DNA of 64,000 nt from an uncultured Ruminiclostridium sp. (GCA_947629925.1 CANRFO010000003.1:1-64000); one strand, 5' to 3'. Numbered from the stretch's first letter, positions 35,689 through 46,320 are shown. Numbers and translations: made by a program. The notes: a model not told the origin generated them from the letters alone.

Positions 35689-36351
35689 TTATTTGACGGA
35701 TAAATCAGAATTTAATATCCAATCAATAATCTCGATCATTGTATTTCCTCTGTTTTCTACACTCCCAATAAGCAGTTTTTCAAACCACTCCTGACACGGA
35801 ATGAGTTTTAATTTTGAATATCTGCGATATAAACTGCTTGACGGGGGAATTGGCATTTTGTTGACTGCCCAGACCCCCTCTAACACTTTCCATGTGTTTG
35901 TTGCGACAAGATAGGAGATCAGTAAAACATCTTGTTTTAAAAATGCAGATTCCAGTTTCAGCCTTGTACTTTTCAACCAGTAGCAAATTTCAGATTGCTC
36001 CTTTTTTGAAACGCAATAATGCTCCAATACAGTTTCAGCATATGTAATGATTTCTTGTGCTTTTCCATTATCGTATTCAATCTTCGCATCAAGATATTTA
36101 TATATCTCCATCGGATTGCTTTTTAACTTATCAATAGCCTTATCAAAAGTGGTATAATGTATTTCAACTAAAACACCATCAATTAGCTGTGATATAAAAT
36201 CGTTCCTTTTTCCAAGTACAATAATATCCAAATCGGACAAATCAGTTGCGGTACCGTATGCAACTGAACCATTCAACAATACAGCATCAATAGAAGTATC
36301 TTTTTTAAACTCTAAAACCAGATTATGAAATATTTCCAATTGCTTACGCAT
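35689..36351 (-). CDS. Nucleotidyltransferase (MNT/KNTase-type) domain protein
   Basis: LLNGSVAYGTATDLSDLDIIVLG (GS-x10-DxD). Confidence 0.8.
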   Translation of the reverse strand: MRKQLEIFHNLVLEFKKDTSIDAVLLNGSVAYGTATDLSDLDIIVLGKRNDFISQLIDGVLVEIHYTTFDKAIDKLKSNPMEIYKYLDAKIEYDNGKAQEIITYAETVLEHYCVSKKEQSEICYWLKSTRLKLESAFLKQDVLLISYLVATNTWKVLEGVWAVNKMPIPPSSSLYRRYSKLKLIPCQEWFEKLLIGSVENRGNTMIEIIDWILNSDLSVK

Positions 36352-36450
36352 AGTTTCACCTCTTCTATTCCCGTGTAACCTCTCTATTTTATGAATACCG
36401 ATTTATCGCATTGACTGTCATATCGGAAAGTATCTTTTGTCAGCTCCTTT

Positions 36451-36606
36451 TTATTTTTCTAACTGCCTGCGCCATTTTTCAGCACGTCGTAAAATATCTT
36501 CACCCAATATTTCTTTTAACAATTCTATCTTTTTTTGAGCTGATATTTCCCACTCAACGCTGTGGGGTTCAACTGCAACAGTACCTCTTTTTAAGCCTAT
36601 TGACAT
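36451..36606 (-). pseudogene. Short ORF resembling the N-terminus of a GrpB/UPF0157 protein (possible remnant)
   Basis: MSIGLKRGTVAVEPHSVEWEISAQKKIELLKEILGEDILRRAEKWRRQLEK, 51 aa only. Confidence 0.4.
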
Positions 36607-36637
36607 ATTATTCTCCTGTAACTGATTGCTCCGCAGG

Positions 36638-36671
36638 CTTAAGAAACTTTTTTGGAAAAAAGTTTCTTAAG
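36638..36671. repeat. Perfect 16-bp-stem palindrome at the 3' end of rnr
   Basis: cttaagaaactttttt-gg-aaaaaagtttcttaag. Confidence 0.85.
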
Positions 36672-36685
36672 AATTTTCAAAAAAT

Positions 36686-38815
36686 TTATTGCTTATGCTC
36701 CACTAACTCAAAGTCTATTTGACCTAAGCCGACGTTTACATTTGCCACCTTGACCTTTACGCTGTCGCCCATAGCGTAGACGGTGTTGGAGAGGGTCTCA
36801 ACAAGGATTATGCCGTTGCGGACCTCGTATTCGCCCTGGGGGAGAGTGAACACGTCAACTCTGCCCTCGACGGTATTGGGAAGCTCTACGAAAATGCCGC
36901 TGTTTATCACGCCTGAAATTATTCCCTCAAATTCTTCGCCGATGTGGTTTTTCATATATTCGGCGGCGTAGAATTTTTCGCAGTCACGCTCGGCGTTTAC
37001 AGCAATTGTTTCTGTTTCGCTGGCACGGGCGGAATTTTCCACGGAAAAGCGCTTATAGCGGCGCTCTAACTTTGCCGCTTCGCCGTTTACATAATCGGTC
37101 AGTATTCTGTGAACGGACAGGTCCGCAAGGCGGCGGATAGGGGAGGTGAAGTGGGCGTATTCCTTCATCACAAGTCCGAAGTGTCCCACAGGCTCCTCGC
37201 TGTACTTGGCTTTCATCATAGTGCGCAGGGTCATACGGTGGATTATGGGGGCTCTTGGGTCGTCCTTGCAGCTTTCAAGGAGATTCGCCATATCCCCTGC
37301 CGTGGAATGTTCATTTATCCCTACGGGGTTTATTCCCATTGCAACAAGGGTCTCCTGTAAGGCTGTCAGCTTTTCCGCAGTGGGATTTTCGTGGATACGG
37401 TAAACAAAGGGGAAATGATTGTCCATTCCCTCTTTTGCGGCGCAGTTGTTGGCGGCAAGCATAAATTCCTCTATCATATTTTCGGAAACGCCGCCCGTCC
37501 TCGGCTTTATGTCTATGCAGACGCCGTTTTCATCGCAGATTATCTTGCTTTCAACGCTGTTTATCTCGGGAGCGCCACGCTTTTTCCTGTTATTTTGGAG
37601 AATGGCGGCAAGCTCCGTCATAACGGGTATCTGCTCTGATACTTCGGAATATTTTTCCAGTATCTCGGCGGGAGCGGTCCCGTCTATTATCTGATTTACC
37701 TCGCTGTAAACGCCCTTGACTCTTGATTTGATGAGGGTCTTTGCAAAGCGGTATTTTTTTATCGTTCCCTCATTGTTCAGTTCCATAAGGCAGGAAAAAG
37801 CAAGGCGTTCCTCGTTGGGGTTGAGGGAGCATATGCCGTTGCTCAGCTCCTTTGGGAGCATGGGGATAACTCTGTCGGCAATGTAAATGCTTGTCCCCCG
37901 TCTGAACGCCTCCTCGTCAAGGGGCGTTCCTTTTTTAACGTAGTGGGAAACGTCGGCGATGTGAACGCCTAACTTGTAGCCGTTGGCGGTCTTTTCAAGG
38001 CTTATTGCGTCGTCGATGTCCTTGGTATCGGCGCCGTCTATGGTAAAAATGGGAAGGTGGCGCAGGTCGGTGCGCATTGCCTTTTCACCGCTTGATATTC
38101 CCCGCTTTTCTATCTCCTCCGCCTGTTTTATTACCTCGTTGGGAAATTCAACGGGTATCTGCTTTTCCTCGATATAGGCGGCGACTGATACCTTTGCCAC
38201 GTCGGAGCTGCCGAAAACATGGGTTATGGTGGCGATATGCTCGGAGTGGCGGTCGCCACGCTTTCTTATCACAAATCTCACCTTGTCACCAACACGGACG
38301 TCGCTCCCGCCAAAGCCCACTATCACAAGCGGAACGGGAGAGGAAAAGGTGGAGGGCTGAAGTCTTATCTCGCCGTTGTAATCAACGACGGTACCTGTGA
38401 GCATTTGCTCAGTGAATGAAATGACGGTGGTAACTACTGCCGTTCTGGAACGGTTGTTTTCGTCCTTGTCGGCGATTATTTTAAGCAGTACAGTATCGCC
38501 CGGGACAGCGCCGTGAAGATCCTTTCCACGCACGAAAACCTCTTCCCCCTCCTCGCTGTCGCAAAGCAGGATAAAGCCGTGGGAGCGGGCTACTTTAGTC
38601 ACGTTCCCCTCGTGGAATTTATCGGGATTTTTCAAAAAATAGCGGGACTTTGAAAAGCCCAGTGTTCCGCTGCGGCGCATATCCTCAAGCTCGCGGCTAA
38701 GCTCACCGCCGTTCTTTTTGCGGGTGAGTTCTGAGGCTATCTCCTGAGCGGTAAGTCCCTTTTCGCCTGCGCGGTAAAGTGCAAGGACGATTTGTTCTCT
38801 TATCTGAAGATCCAT
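36686..38815 (-). CDS. rnr: Ribonuclease R
   Basis: IDGADTKDIDDAISLEK, HIADVSHYVKKGTPLDEEAFRRGTSIYIADRVIPMLP, HFTSPIRRLADLSVHR, S1 domain. Confidence 0.95.
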   Translation of the reverse strand: MDLQIREQIVLALYRAGEKGLTAQEIASELTRKKNGGELSRELEDMRRSGTLGFSKSRYFLKNPDKFHEGNVTKVARSHGFILLCDSEEGEEVFVRGKDLHGAVPGDTVLLKIIADKDENNRSRTAVVTTVISFTEQMLTGTVVDYNGEIRLQPSTFSSPVPLVIVGFGGSDVRVGDKVRFVIRKRGDRHSEHIATITHVFGSSDVAKVSVAAYIEEKQIPVEFPNEVIKQAEEIEKRGISSGEKAMRTDLRHLPIFTIDGADTKDIDDAISLEKTANGYKLGVHIADVSHYVKKGTPLDEEAFRRGTSIYIADRVIPMLPKELSNGICSLNPNEERLAFSCLMELNNEGTIKKYRFAKTLIKSRVKGVYSEVNQIIDGTAPAEILEKYSEVSEQIPVMTELAAILQNNRKKRGAPEINSVESKIICDENGVCIDIKPRTGGVSENMIEEFMLAANNCAAKEGMDNHFPFVYRIHENPTAEKLTALQETLVAMGINPVGINEHSTAGDMANLLESCKDDPRAPIIHRMTLRTMMKAKYSEEPVGHFGLVMKEYAHFTSPIRRLADLSVHRILTDYVNGEAAKLERRYKRFSVENSARASETETIAVNAERDCEKFYAAEYMKNHIGEEFEGIISGVINSGIFVELPNTVEGRVDVFTLPQGEYEVRNGIILVETLSNTVYAMGDSVKVKVANVNVGLGQIDFELVEHKQ

Positions 38816-38870
38816 TTTTTCTCCTTTTTTTCGGTAAAAAAAGAGGCGAACCTGTCGCCCCTTTGTATTT

Positions 38871-39257
38871 TTATTCTGCGGTGGTGTCGGCGGCTTCGGA
38901 AGTATCCTCCGCCGTCTCTTCTGCGGTCGTATCCTCTGCCGTGTCTTCTTCAGCAACGGTAGTTACGGACGCAGCCGTTGTTGACGAGCCGCTGTCCGAG
39001 GATTTTCCCCATCCGTAGATCGTTATCAGGTTGACCAACAAGGCAACCACGAATACAACGACTGCGGCGATCTTTGTCCACTTCGCAAGACGGGCTTCCC
39101 TGCTCCTGCCTGAGTTTTTCTGATAGTAGTTATCGGCGCTGGCGCCGCTTATCGCCTGTGACATTCCCTGCTTGGAATCCTGCATCAATACAACAAGAAC
39201 AATGAACACGCACGCCAATATGAGAAGTATGGCGGCGATTATTTCCAGAACTGACAT
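38871..39257 (-). CDS. secG: Preprotein translocase subunit SecG
   Basis: ILACVFIVLVVLMQDSKQGMSQAISG; second TM; next to rnr. Confidence 0.9.
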   Translation of the reverse strand: MSVLEIIAAILLILACVFIVLVVLMQDSKQGMSQAISGASADNYYQKNSGRSREARLAKWTKIAAVVVFVVALLVNLITIYGWGKSSDSGSSTTAASVTTVAEEDTAEDTTAEETAEDTSEAADTTAE

Positions 39258-39310
39258 TTATATTCCTCCGTAAGTTAAATATTTATTGCAAATCGTGCGA
39301 TCGGCACAAT

Positions 39311-39348
39311 ATAATATCCTATGCTTGCAGTCAAGCATAGGATATTAT
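39311..39348. terminator. Perfect 17-bp inverted repeat upstream of secG and downstream of purD region
   Basis: ataatatcctatgcttg-cagt-caagcataggatattat. Confidence 0.6.
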
Positions 39349-39425
39349 AACATAACTGAAAATAAAATGCAATACTTTTTTTACATTTTTTGCATTTTCA
39401 ACAAAAAGCAAGCCGATATAAAGCC

Positions 39426-40697
39426 TTAAAGCGCCTTTTTGCCTATGTCAGTCCTGTAATGCGCCTTATCAAAGGAAATGGTCTTTACTGCGGCGTAGGC
39501 TTTATCAAGGGCGTTCCGGAGAGTATCGGCTGTCGAGGTGACGCCCAGGACTCTTCCTCCCGCCGTCAGGAATTTTCCGTTTTCCAGCTTGGTCCCTGCA
39601 TGGTAAACGTAGGCGTCGGCGGAGGTCTGTCCGTTTTCGTCAAGACCGCTTATTTCCTTGCCCGTTTCGTATTTTTCGGGGTAGCCGCCGCTTGCCATAA
39701 CGACGCAGGCGCAGGACTTATCGCTCCACTTTACGTCAAGCCCGTCCAGTCTTTCCTCCCAAATCGCCTCGATTATCTCCGCAAGGTCGGTTTCAAGGAG
39801 AGGGAGCACCACCTGCGTTTCAGGGTCGCCGAAACGGCAGTTGTATTCTATCACCTTAACGCCGCTGGGGGTGAGCATAAGTCCGAAGTACAGACAGCCC
39901 TTGAAGGGCCTTCCCTCCGCCTGCATAGCCTTTATGGTGGGGAGGAAGATGTTTTCCATACATTCCTGCTGTTTGTCGGGGGTGTAAAGCGGATTGGGCG
40001 CTATGGTGCCCATTCCGCCTGTATTCAGTCCCTTATCGTTGTCGTAGGCTCTCTTGTGGTCCATAGAGCTTACCATAGGCTTTACGGTCTTGCCGTCGGT
40101 GAAAGCGAGAACGGTGAGCTCGGGACCTGTCAGATATTCCTCGATAACTATCTCGCTGCCGCTTTTGCCGAATTTTCCGTCAAGGAGCATAGACTTTACG
40201 GCATTTTCAGCCTGGCTCATATCCTCGGCGATTATAACGCCTTTTCCCAAAGCGAGCCCGTCGCACTTGATAACGGCGGGAAAGCTGTTTTTCTCCCTTA
40301 TGTAAGTTATCGCCTTTTCAGCGTCGGTGAACGTTTCATATTCGGCGGTGGGTATTTTGTATTTTTTCATAAGAGCCTTGGAAAATACCTTGCTGCCCTC
40401 AAGTATGGCGGCGTTGGCTTTGGGTCCGAAGGTCTTAAAGCCCGCCTCGTTCAGTCTGTCCACCATTCCCATTACCAGCGGGTCGTCGGGAGCGACGAAA
40501 ACGTAATCGGGAGAGAGCTTTTTTGCAAGCTCCACCATTCCGTCAATGTCGGTGGCTTTTACGGGAAAGCACTCCGCAATTCTGGAAATGCCGCCGTTTC
40601 CGGGGGCGGCGTACAGCTTGCCTACCTTGGGAGAACGGCGCAGGGCGGTGAGTATTGCGTGTTCGCGTCCGCCGCCGCCTACTACCAATATATCCAT
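39426..40697 (-). CDS. purD: Phosphoribosylamine--glycine ligase
   Basis: MDILVVGGGGREHAI, VIKCDGLALGKGV, NTGGMGTIAPNP, EYNCRFGDPETQVVLPLL. Confidence 0.96.
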   Translation of the reverse strand: MDILVVGGGGREHAILTALRRSPKVGKLYAAPGNGGISRIAECFPVKATDIDGMVELAKKLSPDYVFVAPDDPLVMGMVDRLNEAGFKTFGPKANAAILEGSKVFSKALMKKYKIPTAEYETFTDAEKAITYIREKNSFPAVIKCDGLALGKGVIIAEDMSQAENAVKSMLLDGKFGKSGSEIVIEEYLTGPELTVLAFTDGKTVKPMVSSMDHKRAYDNDKGLNTGGMGTIAPNPLYTPDKQQECMENIFLPTIKAMQAEGRPFKGCLYFGLMLTPSGVKVIEYNCRFGDPETQVVLPLLETDLAEIIEAIWEERLDGLDVKWSDKSCACVVMASGGYPEKYETGKEISGLDENGQTSADAYVYHAGTKLENGKFLTAGGRVLGVTSTADTLRNALDKAYAAVKTISFDKAHYRTDIGKKAL

Positions 40698-40716
40698 AGT
40701 ATCATACCTTTCTTGA

Positions 40717-41091
40717 TTATTCGCCTGTTATCTCTTTCTGCGTCTTTTTGGGCAGGGAATGTAATACAAGGTCGTATCCCCTGCCGCACATATCCCGTAT
40801 CAGTTCGTATGGCACGCCTTTATCGGGATATATCGAGTTCCAATGCACCTTGTTCATGTAATATCCCTCGATTATGGCGTCGGGGTACATATCCCGAATG
40901 TGGATATTGAAGTCAGGCTCGCCTTTTACGGTTATCAGCGTGAAATCGCTGTCCTCGCCGCAGAAAGCGCAGAACATCTTTCCCCTCAGCATAAACCTTG
41001 TCCAGCCCCATTCGGCTTTGAAGTCCTTTTCAACGCCTTTAAGGGACATTATATATTCCTCAAGCCGGGGGTAAAATTCAGATATTTTCAT
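40717..41091 (-). CDS. MmcQ/YjbR family protein
   Basis: GYYMNKVHWNSIYPDKGVPYELIRDMCGRGYDLVLHSLPKK. Confidence 0.85.
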   Translation of the reverse strand: MKISEFYPRLEEYIMSLKGVEKDFKAEWGWTRFMLRGKMFCAFCGEDSDFTLITVKGEPDFNIHIRDMYPDAIIEGYYMNKVHWNSIYPDKGVPYELIRDMCGRGYDLVLHSLPKKTQKEITGE

Positions 41092-41106
41092 CGTCTGAAC
41101 GCTTTC

Positions 41107-42282
41107 TCAGTGGTGGAACAGTCTTATGCCCGTGAACGCCATTACCATATTGTACTTATTGCAGGTCTCGATAACGTTGTCGTCACGGATAGAGCCGCCA
41201 GGCTCGGCAACGTAGAGAACGCCGCTCCTGTGGGCTCTTTCGATATTGTCGCCAAAGGGGAAGAATGCGTCGGAGCCGAGGGAAACGCCGCTGAGCTTGT
41301 CCAGCCATGCACGCTTTTCCTCCGCTGTGAATATTTTGGGCTGTTCCTTGAATATCCTCTGCCATGCGCCGTCGGCTACTACGTCCATAAAGTCCTCGCC
41401 GATGTAGTTGTCGATAGCGTTGTCACGGTCGGGTCTGCCGATACCGTCAACGAATTGCAGTCCCATGACCTGCGGGGACTGTCTGAGCCACCAGTTGTCC
41501 GCCTTGGTACCTGCAAGCCTTGTGCAGTGGATACGGCTCTGCTGACCTGCTCCGATACCGATAGCCTGACCGCCGCAGGCGTAAGCCACGGAGTTGGACT
41601 GGGTGTATTTAAGGGTTATGAGAGAAATTGCAAGGTCTATCTTTGCGCTTTCGGGAAGATCTTTGTTTTCGGTGACTATGTTTGCAAACAGCTCGTCGTC
41701 TATTTTCAGCTCGTTTCTTCCCTGCTCGAAGGTTATGCCGAACACCTGCTTATGCTCGATAGGATCGGGCTTGTAGTTCTCGTCTATCTGGATTATTGCG
41801 TAATTTCCCTTTTTCTTTGTTTTCAGTATCTCCAGCGCCTCGGGTTCATAACCGGGAGCGATTATGCCGTCGGAGACCTCACGCTTTATCATCTTTGCGG
41901 TGCATACGTCGCACACGTCGGACAGGGAGATGAAATCGCCGTAGCTGCTCATTCTGTCTGCGCCTCTCGCTCTTGCGTAAGCGCTTGCAAGGGGAGTCAG
42001 CTCGCCCAGATCGTCCACCCAGTATATCTTTTTCAGAGTATCGGAAAGGGGAAGTCCCACCGCTGCGCCTGCGGGAGAAACGTGCTTGAAGCTGGTGGCG
42101 GAGGGGAGCCCCGTGGCTTTTTTCAGCTCGCTTACAAGCTGCCAGCCGTTGAATGCGTCCATAAAGTTGATGTAGCCCGGCTTGCCGTTAAGCACGGTTA
42201 TCGGCAGGTCGCCCTTTTCCATAAATATCCTGGAAGGCTTTTGATTGGGGTTGCAGCCGTATTTGAGTTCAAGTTCTGTCAT
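41107..42282 (-). CDS. Stand-alone phosphoribosylaminoimidazolecarboxamide (AICAR) formyltransferase
   Basis: [73 protein letters not shown]; lacks N-terminal MGS/IMPCH domain. Confidence 0.93.
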   Translation of the reverse strand: MTELELKYGCNPNQKPSRIFMEKGDLPITVLNGKPGYINFMDAFNGWQLVSELKKATGLPSATSFKHVSPAGAAVGLPLSDTLKKIYWVDDLGELTPLASAYARARGADRMSSYGDFISLSDVCDVCTAKMIKREVSDGIIAPGYEPEALEILKTKKKGNYAIIQIDENYKPDPIEHKQVFGITFEQGRNELKIDDELFANIVTENKDLPESAKIDLAISLITLKYTQSNSVAYACGGQAIGIGAGQQSRIHCTRLAGTKADNWWLRQSPQVMGLQFVDGIGRPDRDNAIDNYIGEDFMDVVADGAWQRIFKEQPKIFTAEEKRAWLDKLSGVSLGSDAFFPFGDNIERAHRSGVLYVAEPGGSIRDDNVIETCNKYNMVMAFTGIRLFHH

Positions 42283-42300
42283 TTCAGTCGTTCCTTTCTT

Positions 42301-43017
42301 TTACAGATTTTTATTTATTATTTCCGTCTGCGTCTTTCCTGTTTCAATGTCTATATAGCGGGTGAAAAGGGAAATTTTGTTGTCCTCGTTGAGATTGTCC
42401 CAGATAAGCTGAGTAAAGCCGTCAAGGTCAACGTCGGGTATCTCAAGGCGCTTGGGCTCGCCCTCAAAGGACGGGAGAGGGTTACCTTCGGAGGAGTATG
42501 TGTGGATAAATCTTGCCTCGCCCGCTATGGGTGAATTGTAGGCATAGGTGTAGCGCAGAACGGAATCGGGATTACCGTCGCTGCTCTTGATAATGCTCAT
42601 AGCGTAGTTCATGATCCCGCCGTCAAGATGTACTATTCCCGAGATCCTTGGGGTGTAGTTGGGAGCGTCGTCCTCAAACTCACGCCCTCTCAGGGACTGC
42701 TCAAAGGTGAGCTGTCTGTCCATTCCCTCGTAAATGGTGTCGGTCTGGTCGCCGTTGGTAACTATGGTCTTGTTTCCCAGAACACGCACGGGAGAATAGA
42801 TTATCAGATGAGGGTCAACCATTTTTGAGGGGTCGTAAGCCTCGGTCCTGATACCGTCCCCCTGCTCCACAAAAACACGGTTGCGGCTGTTTTCGCTCCT
42901 GCCCATAATGAAGTAGGCGATAGCCGCCTTCAGCCCGTCGGGGGTCTTTCCGATGATTATTCCCCTGCCGTGGTAGGGCATACTTCTGAGTTCTTCCTCG
43001 ATAGTTTTTCTTATCAT
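42301..43017 (-). CDS. IMP cyclohydrolase, PurO-like family
   Basis: GRGIIIGKTPDGLKAAIAYFIMGRSENSRNRVF...; adjacent to stand-alone AICARFT. Confidence 0.88.
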   Translation of the reverse strand: MIRKTIEEELRSMPYHGRGIIIGKTPDGLKAAIAYFIMGRSENSRNRVFVEQGDGIRTEAYDPSKMVDPHLIIYSPVRVLGNKTIVTNGDQTDTIYEGMDRQLTFEQSLRGREFEDDAPNYTPRISGIVHLDGGIMNYAMSIIKSSDGNPDSVLRYTYAYNSPIAGEARFIHTYSSEGNPLPSFEGEPKRLEIPDVDLDGFTQLIWDNLNEDNKISLFTRYIDIETGKTQTEIINKNL

Positions 43018-43303
43018 AGCAATTCCTCCTAAAATTTTCCTAAGTAGCAGACGGTATACTGCGGCATTTGAACAATGCCGTTCTTACTGAATTTGTGAAA
43101 TGCGTTTCTGAGTTCAACGGCGTATTTCCTCCGTTTTCATTTTGCACAAGCTCTGAAATTGTCGTTTCTATGACTGTTTGATTCTATGCGCTGTGATTAT
43201 TGTATAGCTGTAAGAATTTATTGTGAGCCTCACATTTTCTGCTTCGCAGTAAAGGTTTTTGCCTGCATATCCTGCATATATTTTATTACATATAAGTAGA
43301 AAA

Positions 43304-44584
43304 TTATATTATTTCATAAATTTTAGGATCTGGGCTTGATTGTGACCAGCCAACATGTAAATTAGGATCTACCGGAGTCCAATTGTTCTTATAAGCTTCA
43401 TCAGAAATCAACGTTTCTCCTAAAGCTGCAATAACAAAAAATCCGGAACAATCTATGGAACCTTCGACTGGAGTGTTTGTCCATTCCAGTCCCAATCCTT
43501 TTCGTCTGCAATATGTATTATCTGGCAACCTTTTTAATTCTCTTGGAGCTATTAACCAATATAAATTATTCAATTCTGTTTTTGATGTATAACAATACCC
43601 GTCTAAATTTTTCGCTACATATTGCGTTCCGTCTGGAGCATAATCTCCTATATTAGAATTTTGAGCGCAGTAATAAAGGTTTATTAAATTACCATACACT
43701 CTACTTCTTTTTGAAGACAACGAAGACGAATTCCATCCTAAATTTCTTAAATCTTCCCAATAATGGTCCGCTAATTCTTTAACTTTTAAGGAATTATCTT
43801 TTGTTAAATTTTTAAAACAGGTCCTATTTTCAAAATCAAACTCTCCAGAAACATACCCTGGTATGTTTTTAAACATTTCTGCATAAACTGGTCTCAATAA
43901 ATATTTATCTACATTTGCTTTGTCTAATTCTCCCTTAATGAAAAACCTAAAATCGTCTTTTGGGATTTTTAAATCAACATAACCATCGACTTCAATGTAA
44001 TCTCCGGATGATACATTTGAATTTGTCGTTACAGCTGCGGTTGTAGTTGTCGTAACCGTAACCTTTTCCTTGGAAAGGTAATCTACATGTATATAGTCAC
44101 CTTCTGAAGTCTTATAGTAATCTGTTGATGTTTTAGCGACTACATTTACAGAATCATTCAAATGGAACTGTTTGCTCTTTTCGTAACCTTGTATAGGAGC
44201 CTTTCTGCTATATACGCCTTCGGTATTCACGAACATTGAAGCTGAAAATTCTTGCTCTGTCCATTCGGGAGCGGGTTCAGTGACCTCTGTAATGGTAGCT
44301 GTAACTGTCTGCGTAGTGGTTACAGAAGTTTCTGTAACAGCTTCTGTTGTGGTCGCAGAGGTGACAGTAGTTTCCTCAGCAGTGGTCTCTTCCTCTGTGG
44401 TGCTTGTTTCCTCCTCTGTAATCTGTATTGCTTCTTCAGTTGCAGAAGTGTCTGACGTGTCGCTTGATACAGTATCAGAAAAAGGCGTCGTAACATCAGA
44501 AACGGTATCGTTGCTGCTGCAGCTTACAGCAATCATACAAACAGTTAATAAAATTGAGATCTTAGCTAAAAGCCCCTTTTTCAT
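43304..44584 (-). CDS. Lipoprotein with Thr/Glu-rich linker and AT-rich C-terminal domain
   Basis: Lipobox IAVSCSS; TTEEETTAEETTVTSATTTEAVTETS linker; unknown C-terminal domain. Confidence 0.7.
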   Translation of the reverse strand: MKKGLLAKISILLTVCMIAVSCSSNDTVSDVTTPFSDTVSSDTSDTSATEEAIQITEEETSTTEEETTAEETTVTSATTTEAVTETSVTTTQTVTATITEVTEPAPEWTEQEFSASMFVNTEGVYSRKAPIQGYEKSKQFHLNDSVNVVAKTSTDYYKTSEGDYIHVDYLSKEKVTVTTTTTAAVTTNSNVSSGDYIEVDGYVDLKIPKDDFRFFIKGELDKANVDKYLLRPVYAEMFKNIPGYVSGEFDFENRTCFKNLTKDNSLKVKELADHYWEDLRNLGWNSSSLSSKRSRVYGNLINLYYCAQNSNIGDYAPDGTQYVAKNLDGYCYTSKTELNNLYWLIAPRELKRLPDNTYCRRKGLGLEWTNTPVEGSIDCSGFFVIAALGETLISDEAYKNNWTPVDPNLHVGWSQSSPDPKIYEII

Positions 44585-44632
44585 ATAAAATTTACCTCCA
44601 TTGTTTACCTTATAAAACGATAATACTATTTA

Positions 44633-45256
44633 TTATTCTTTTATTATGGTCTTTCCGTCCCTGACGGTTATCTTACCCTCGCAGAAAAGCCTTACCGCTT
44701 CGGGGAGTATTATCCACTCCGCCTGCTCCATAACACGCTTTTGCAGTATTTCGGGGGTATCGCCGTTCTTTACTTCGACTGCTTTTTGCAGGATTATAGG
44801 TCCGCCGTCACATTCCTCCGTTACAAAGTGAACGGTGGCACCTGTCAGCTTTACGCCCTTTTGCAGAGCCGCTTCGTGGACTTTAAGCCCGTAAAATCCC
44901 TTTCCGCAAAATGAGGGGATAAGTGCAGGATGGACGTTTATCATTTTATTGGGGAAGGCTCTGCACACCGTTTCGTCCAGTATGGTGAGAAAGCCCGCAT
45001 ATACTACAAGCTCCGCCTTTTCCGCCTCCAGCAGTTCCTTCATCGCAAGGCTGTAAGAGGCAATGTCGGGGTATTTTTTCCGCTCCAGCACCGCCGTTTT
45101 TATGCCGTTGTCCTTTGCTCTTTGCAGGGCGTAAACGTCGGGCTTGGAGCTGATGACGCAGGTTATTTTCCCACCGCCCAGACGGTCCTCTTTCTGGGCG
45201 TTTATAAGCTGTTGGAGATTGGTGCCGCCGCCTGATACAAGTACAGCTATATTCAT
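44633..45256 (-). CDS. purN: Phosphoribosylglycinamide formyltransferase
   Basis: [51 protein letters not shown]. Confidence 0.95.
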   Translation of the reverse strand: MNIAVLVSGGGTNLQQLINAQKEDRLGGGKITCVISSKPDVYALQRAKDNGIKTAVLERKKYPDIASYSLAMKELLEAEKAELVVYAGFLTILDETVCRAFPNKMINVHPALIPSFCGKGFYGLKVHEAALQKGVKLTGATVHFVTEECDGGPIILQKAVEVKNGDTPEILQKRVMEQAEWIILPEAVRLFCEGKITVRDGKTIIKE

Positions 45257-46290
45257 ATTATCTCTATCCCCTCATCGCCTTTTACTATCTCGCCTATGCA
45301 ATATGCCTTTATGCCGTTTTCTTCAAGTATGCGAACAGTTTCGTCCGCCTTGTCGGGAGCTACCGTGCAGGTCATTCCTATGCCCATATTAAAGGTGTTA
45401 TACATATCGCGCTCGGGGATATTCCCTGTTTCCTGCAAATATCTGAAAATGTCGGGAACGGGGAAAGCGCTTTTATTAACTCTTGCCATAAAGCCGTCGG
45501 GTATCGAACGGGGAACGTTCTCGTAAAAGCCGCCGCCTGTGATATGGCTGATACCCTTTACCTCCACCTTGGAGATAAGGTCAAGGACGGGCTTTACATA
45601 AAGCTGTGTGGGAGTTAAAAGCGCTTCTCCTAAAGTTCTGCCGTCGGGGAGGACCTTTTCCAGCGATTCCCTTTTCGTGATGTCAAACACCTTTCTCACA
45701 AGGGAAAAGCCGTTGCTGTGTACGCCTGTGGAGGCAAGTCCCACTATAACGTCACCCTCGCGCATTTTTGTGTTGTCGATTATTTTGCTTTTGTCAACTA
45801 CGCCTACCGCAAAGCCTGCGATATCGTACTCGTCGTCAGGCATCATACCGGGGTGCTCGGCGGTCTCGCCGCCTATAAGAGCGCAGCCCGACTGAACGCA
45901 GCCGTCTGCAACGCCCTTTACTATTGCGGCTATCTTTTCGGGGATATTTTTGCCGCAGGCTATGTAATCAAGGAAAAACAGCGGCTTTGCTCCGCAGCAG
46001 ATTATGTCGTTGACGCACATCGCAACGGCGTCTATGCCTATGGTGTCGTGCTTGTCAAGGAGCATTGACAGTTTCAGCTTGGTGCCAACGCCGTCTGTTC
46101 CCGAAACGAAAACAGGCTCCTTTATGCCGCTGAGATCGGGCTGAAAAAGTCCGCCGAAACCGCCTATACCCGTAAGCACACCAGGAATAAAGGTCCTCTC
46201 CACGTCCCTTTTCATCAGCTTTACGCCCTCGTAGCCTGCGGTAACGTCAACGCCCGCCGCCTTGTAGCTTTCGGAAAAACTGTTTTTCAT
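45253..46290 (-). CDS. purM: Phosphoribosylformylglycinamidine cyclo-ligase
   Basis: [50 protein letters not shown]. Confidence 0.96.
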   Translation of the reverse strand: MKNSFSESYKAAGVDVTAGYEGVKLMKRDVERTFIPGVLTGIGGFGGLFQPDLSGIKEPVFVSGTDGVGTKLKLSMLLDKHDTIGIDAVAMCVNDIICCGAKPLFFLDYIACGKNIPEKIAAIVKGVADGCVQSGCALIGGETAEHPGMMPDDEYDIAGFAVGVVDKSKIIDNTKMREGDVIVGLASTGVHSNGFSLVRKVFDITKRESLEKVLPDGRTLGEALLTPTQLYVKPVLDLISKVEVKGISHITGGGFYENVPRSIPDGFMARVNKSAFPVPDIFRYLQETGNIPERDMYNTFNMGIGMTCTVAPDKADETVRILEENGIKAYCIGEIVKGDEGIEII

Positions 46291-46320
46291 CGTTTTGTTT
46301 CCTTTCCTTATGTATATCTG

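Noticed and set aside
39390-40910. 506-aa plus-strand ORF opposite purD
   Set aside because: Antisense shadow of a well-recognised gene; no family motifs; explained by codon bias.
40843-42534. 563-aa plus-strand ORF opposite yjbR/AICARFT/PurO genes
   Set aside because: Spans three recognisable genes on the other strand; protein looks like random reverse-frame sequence.
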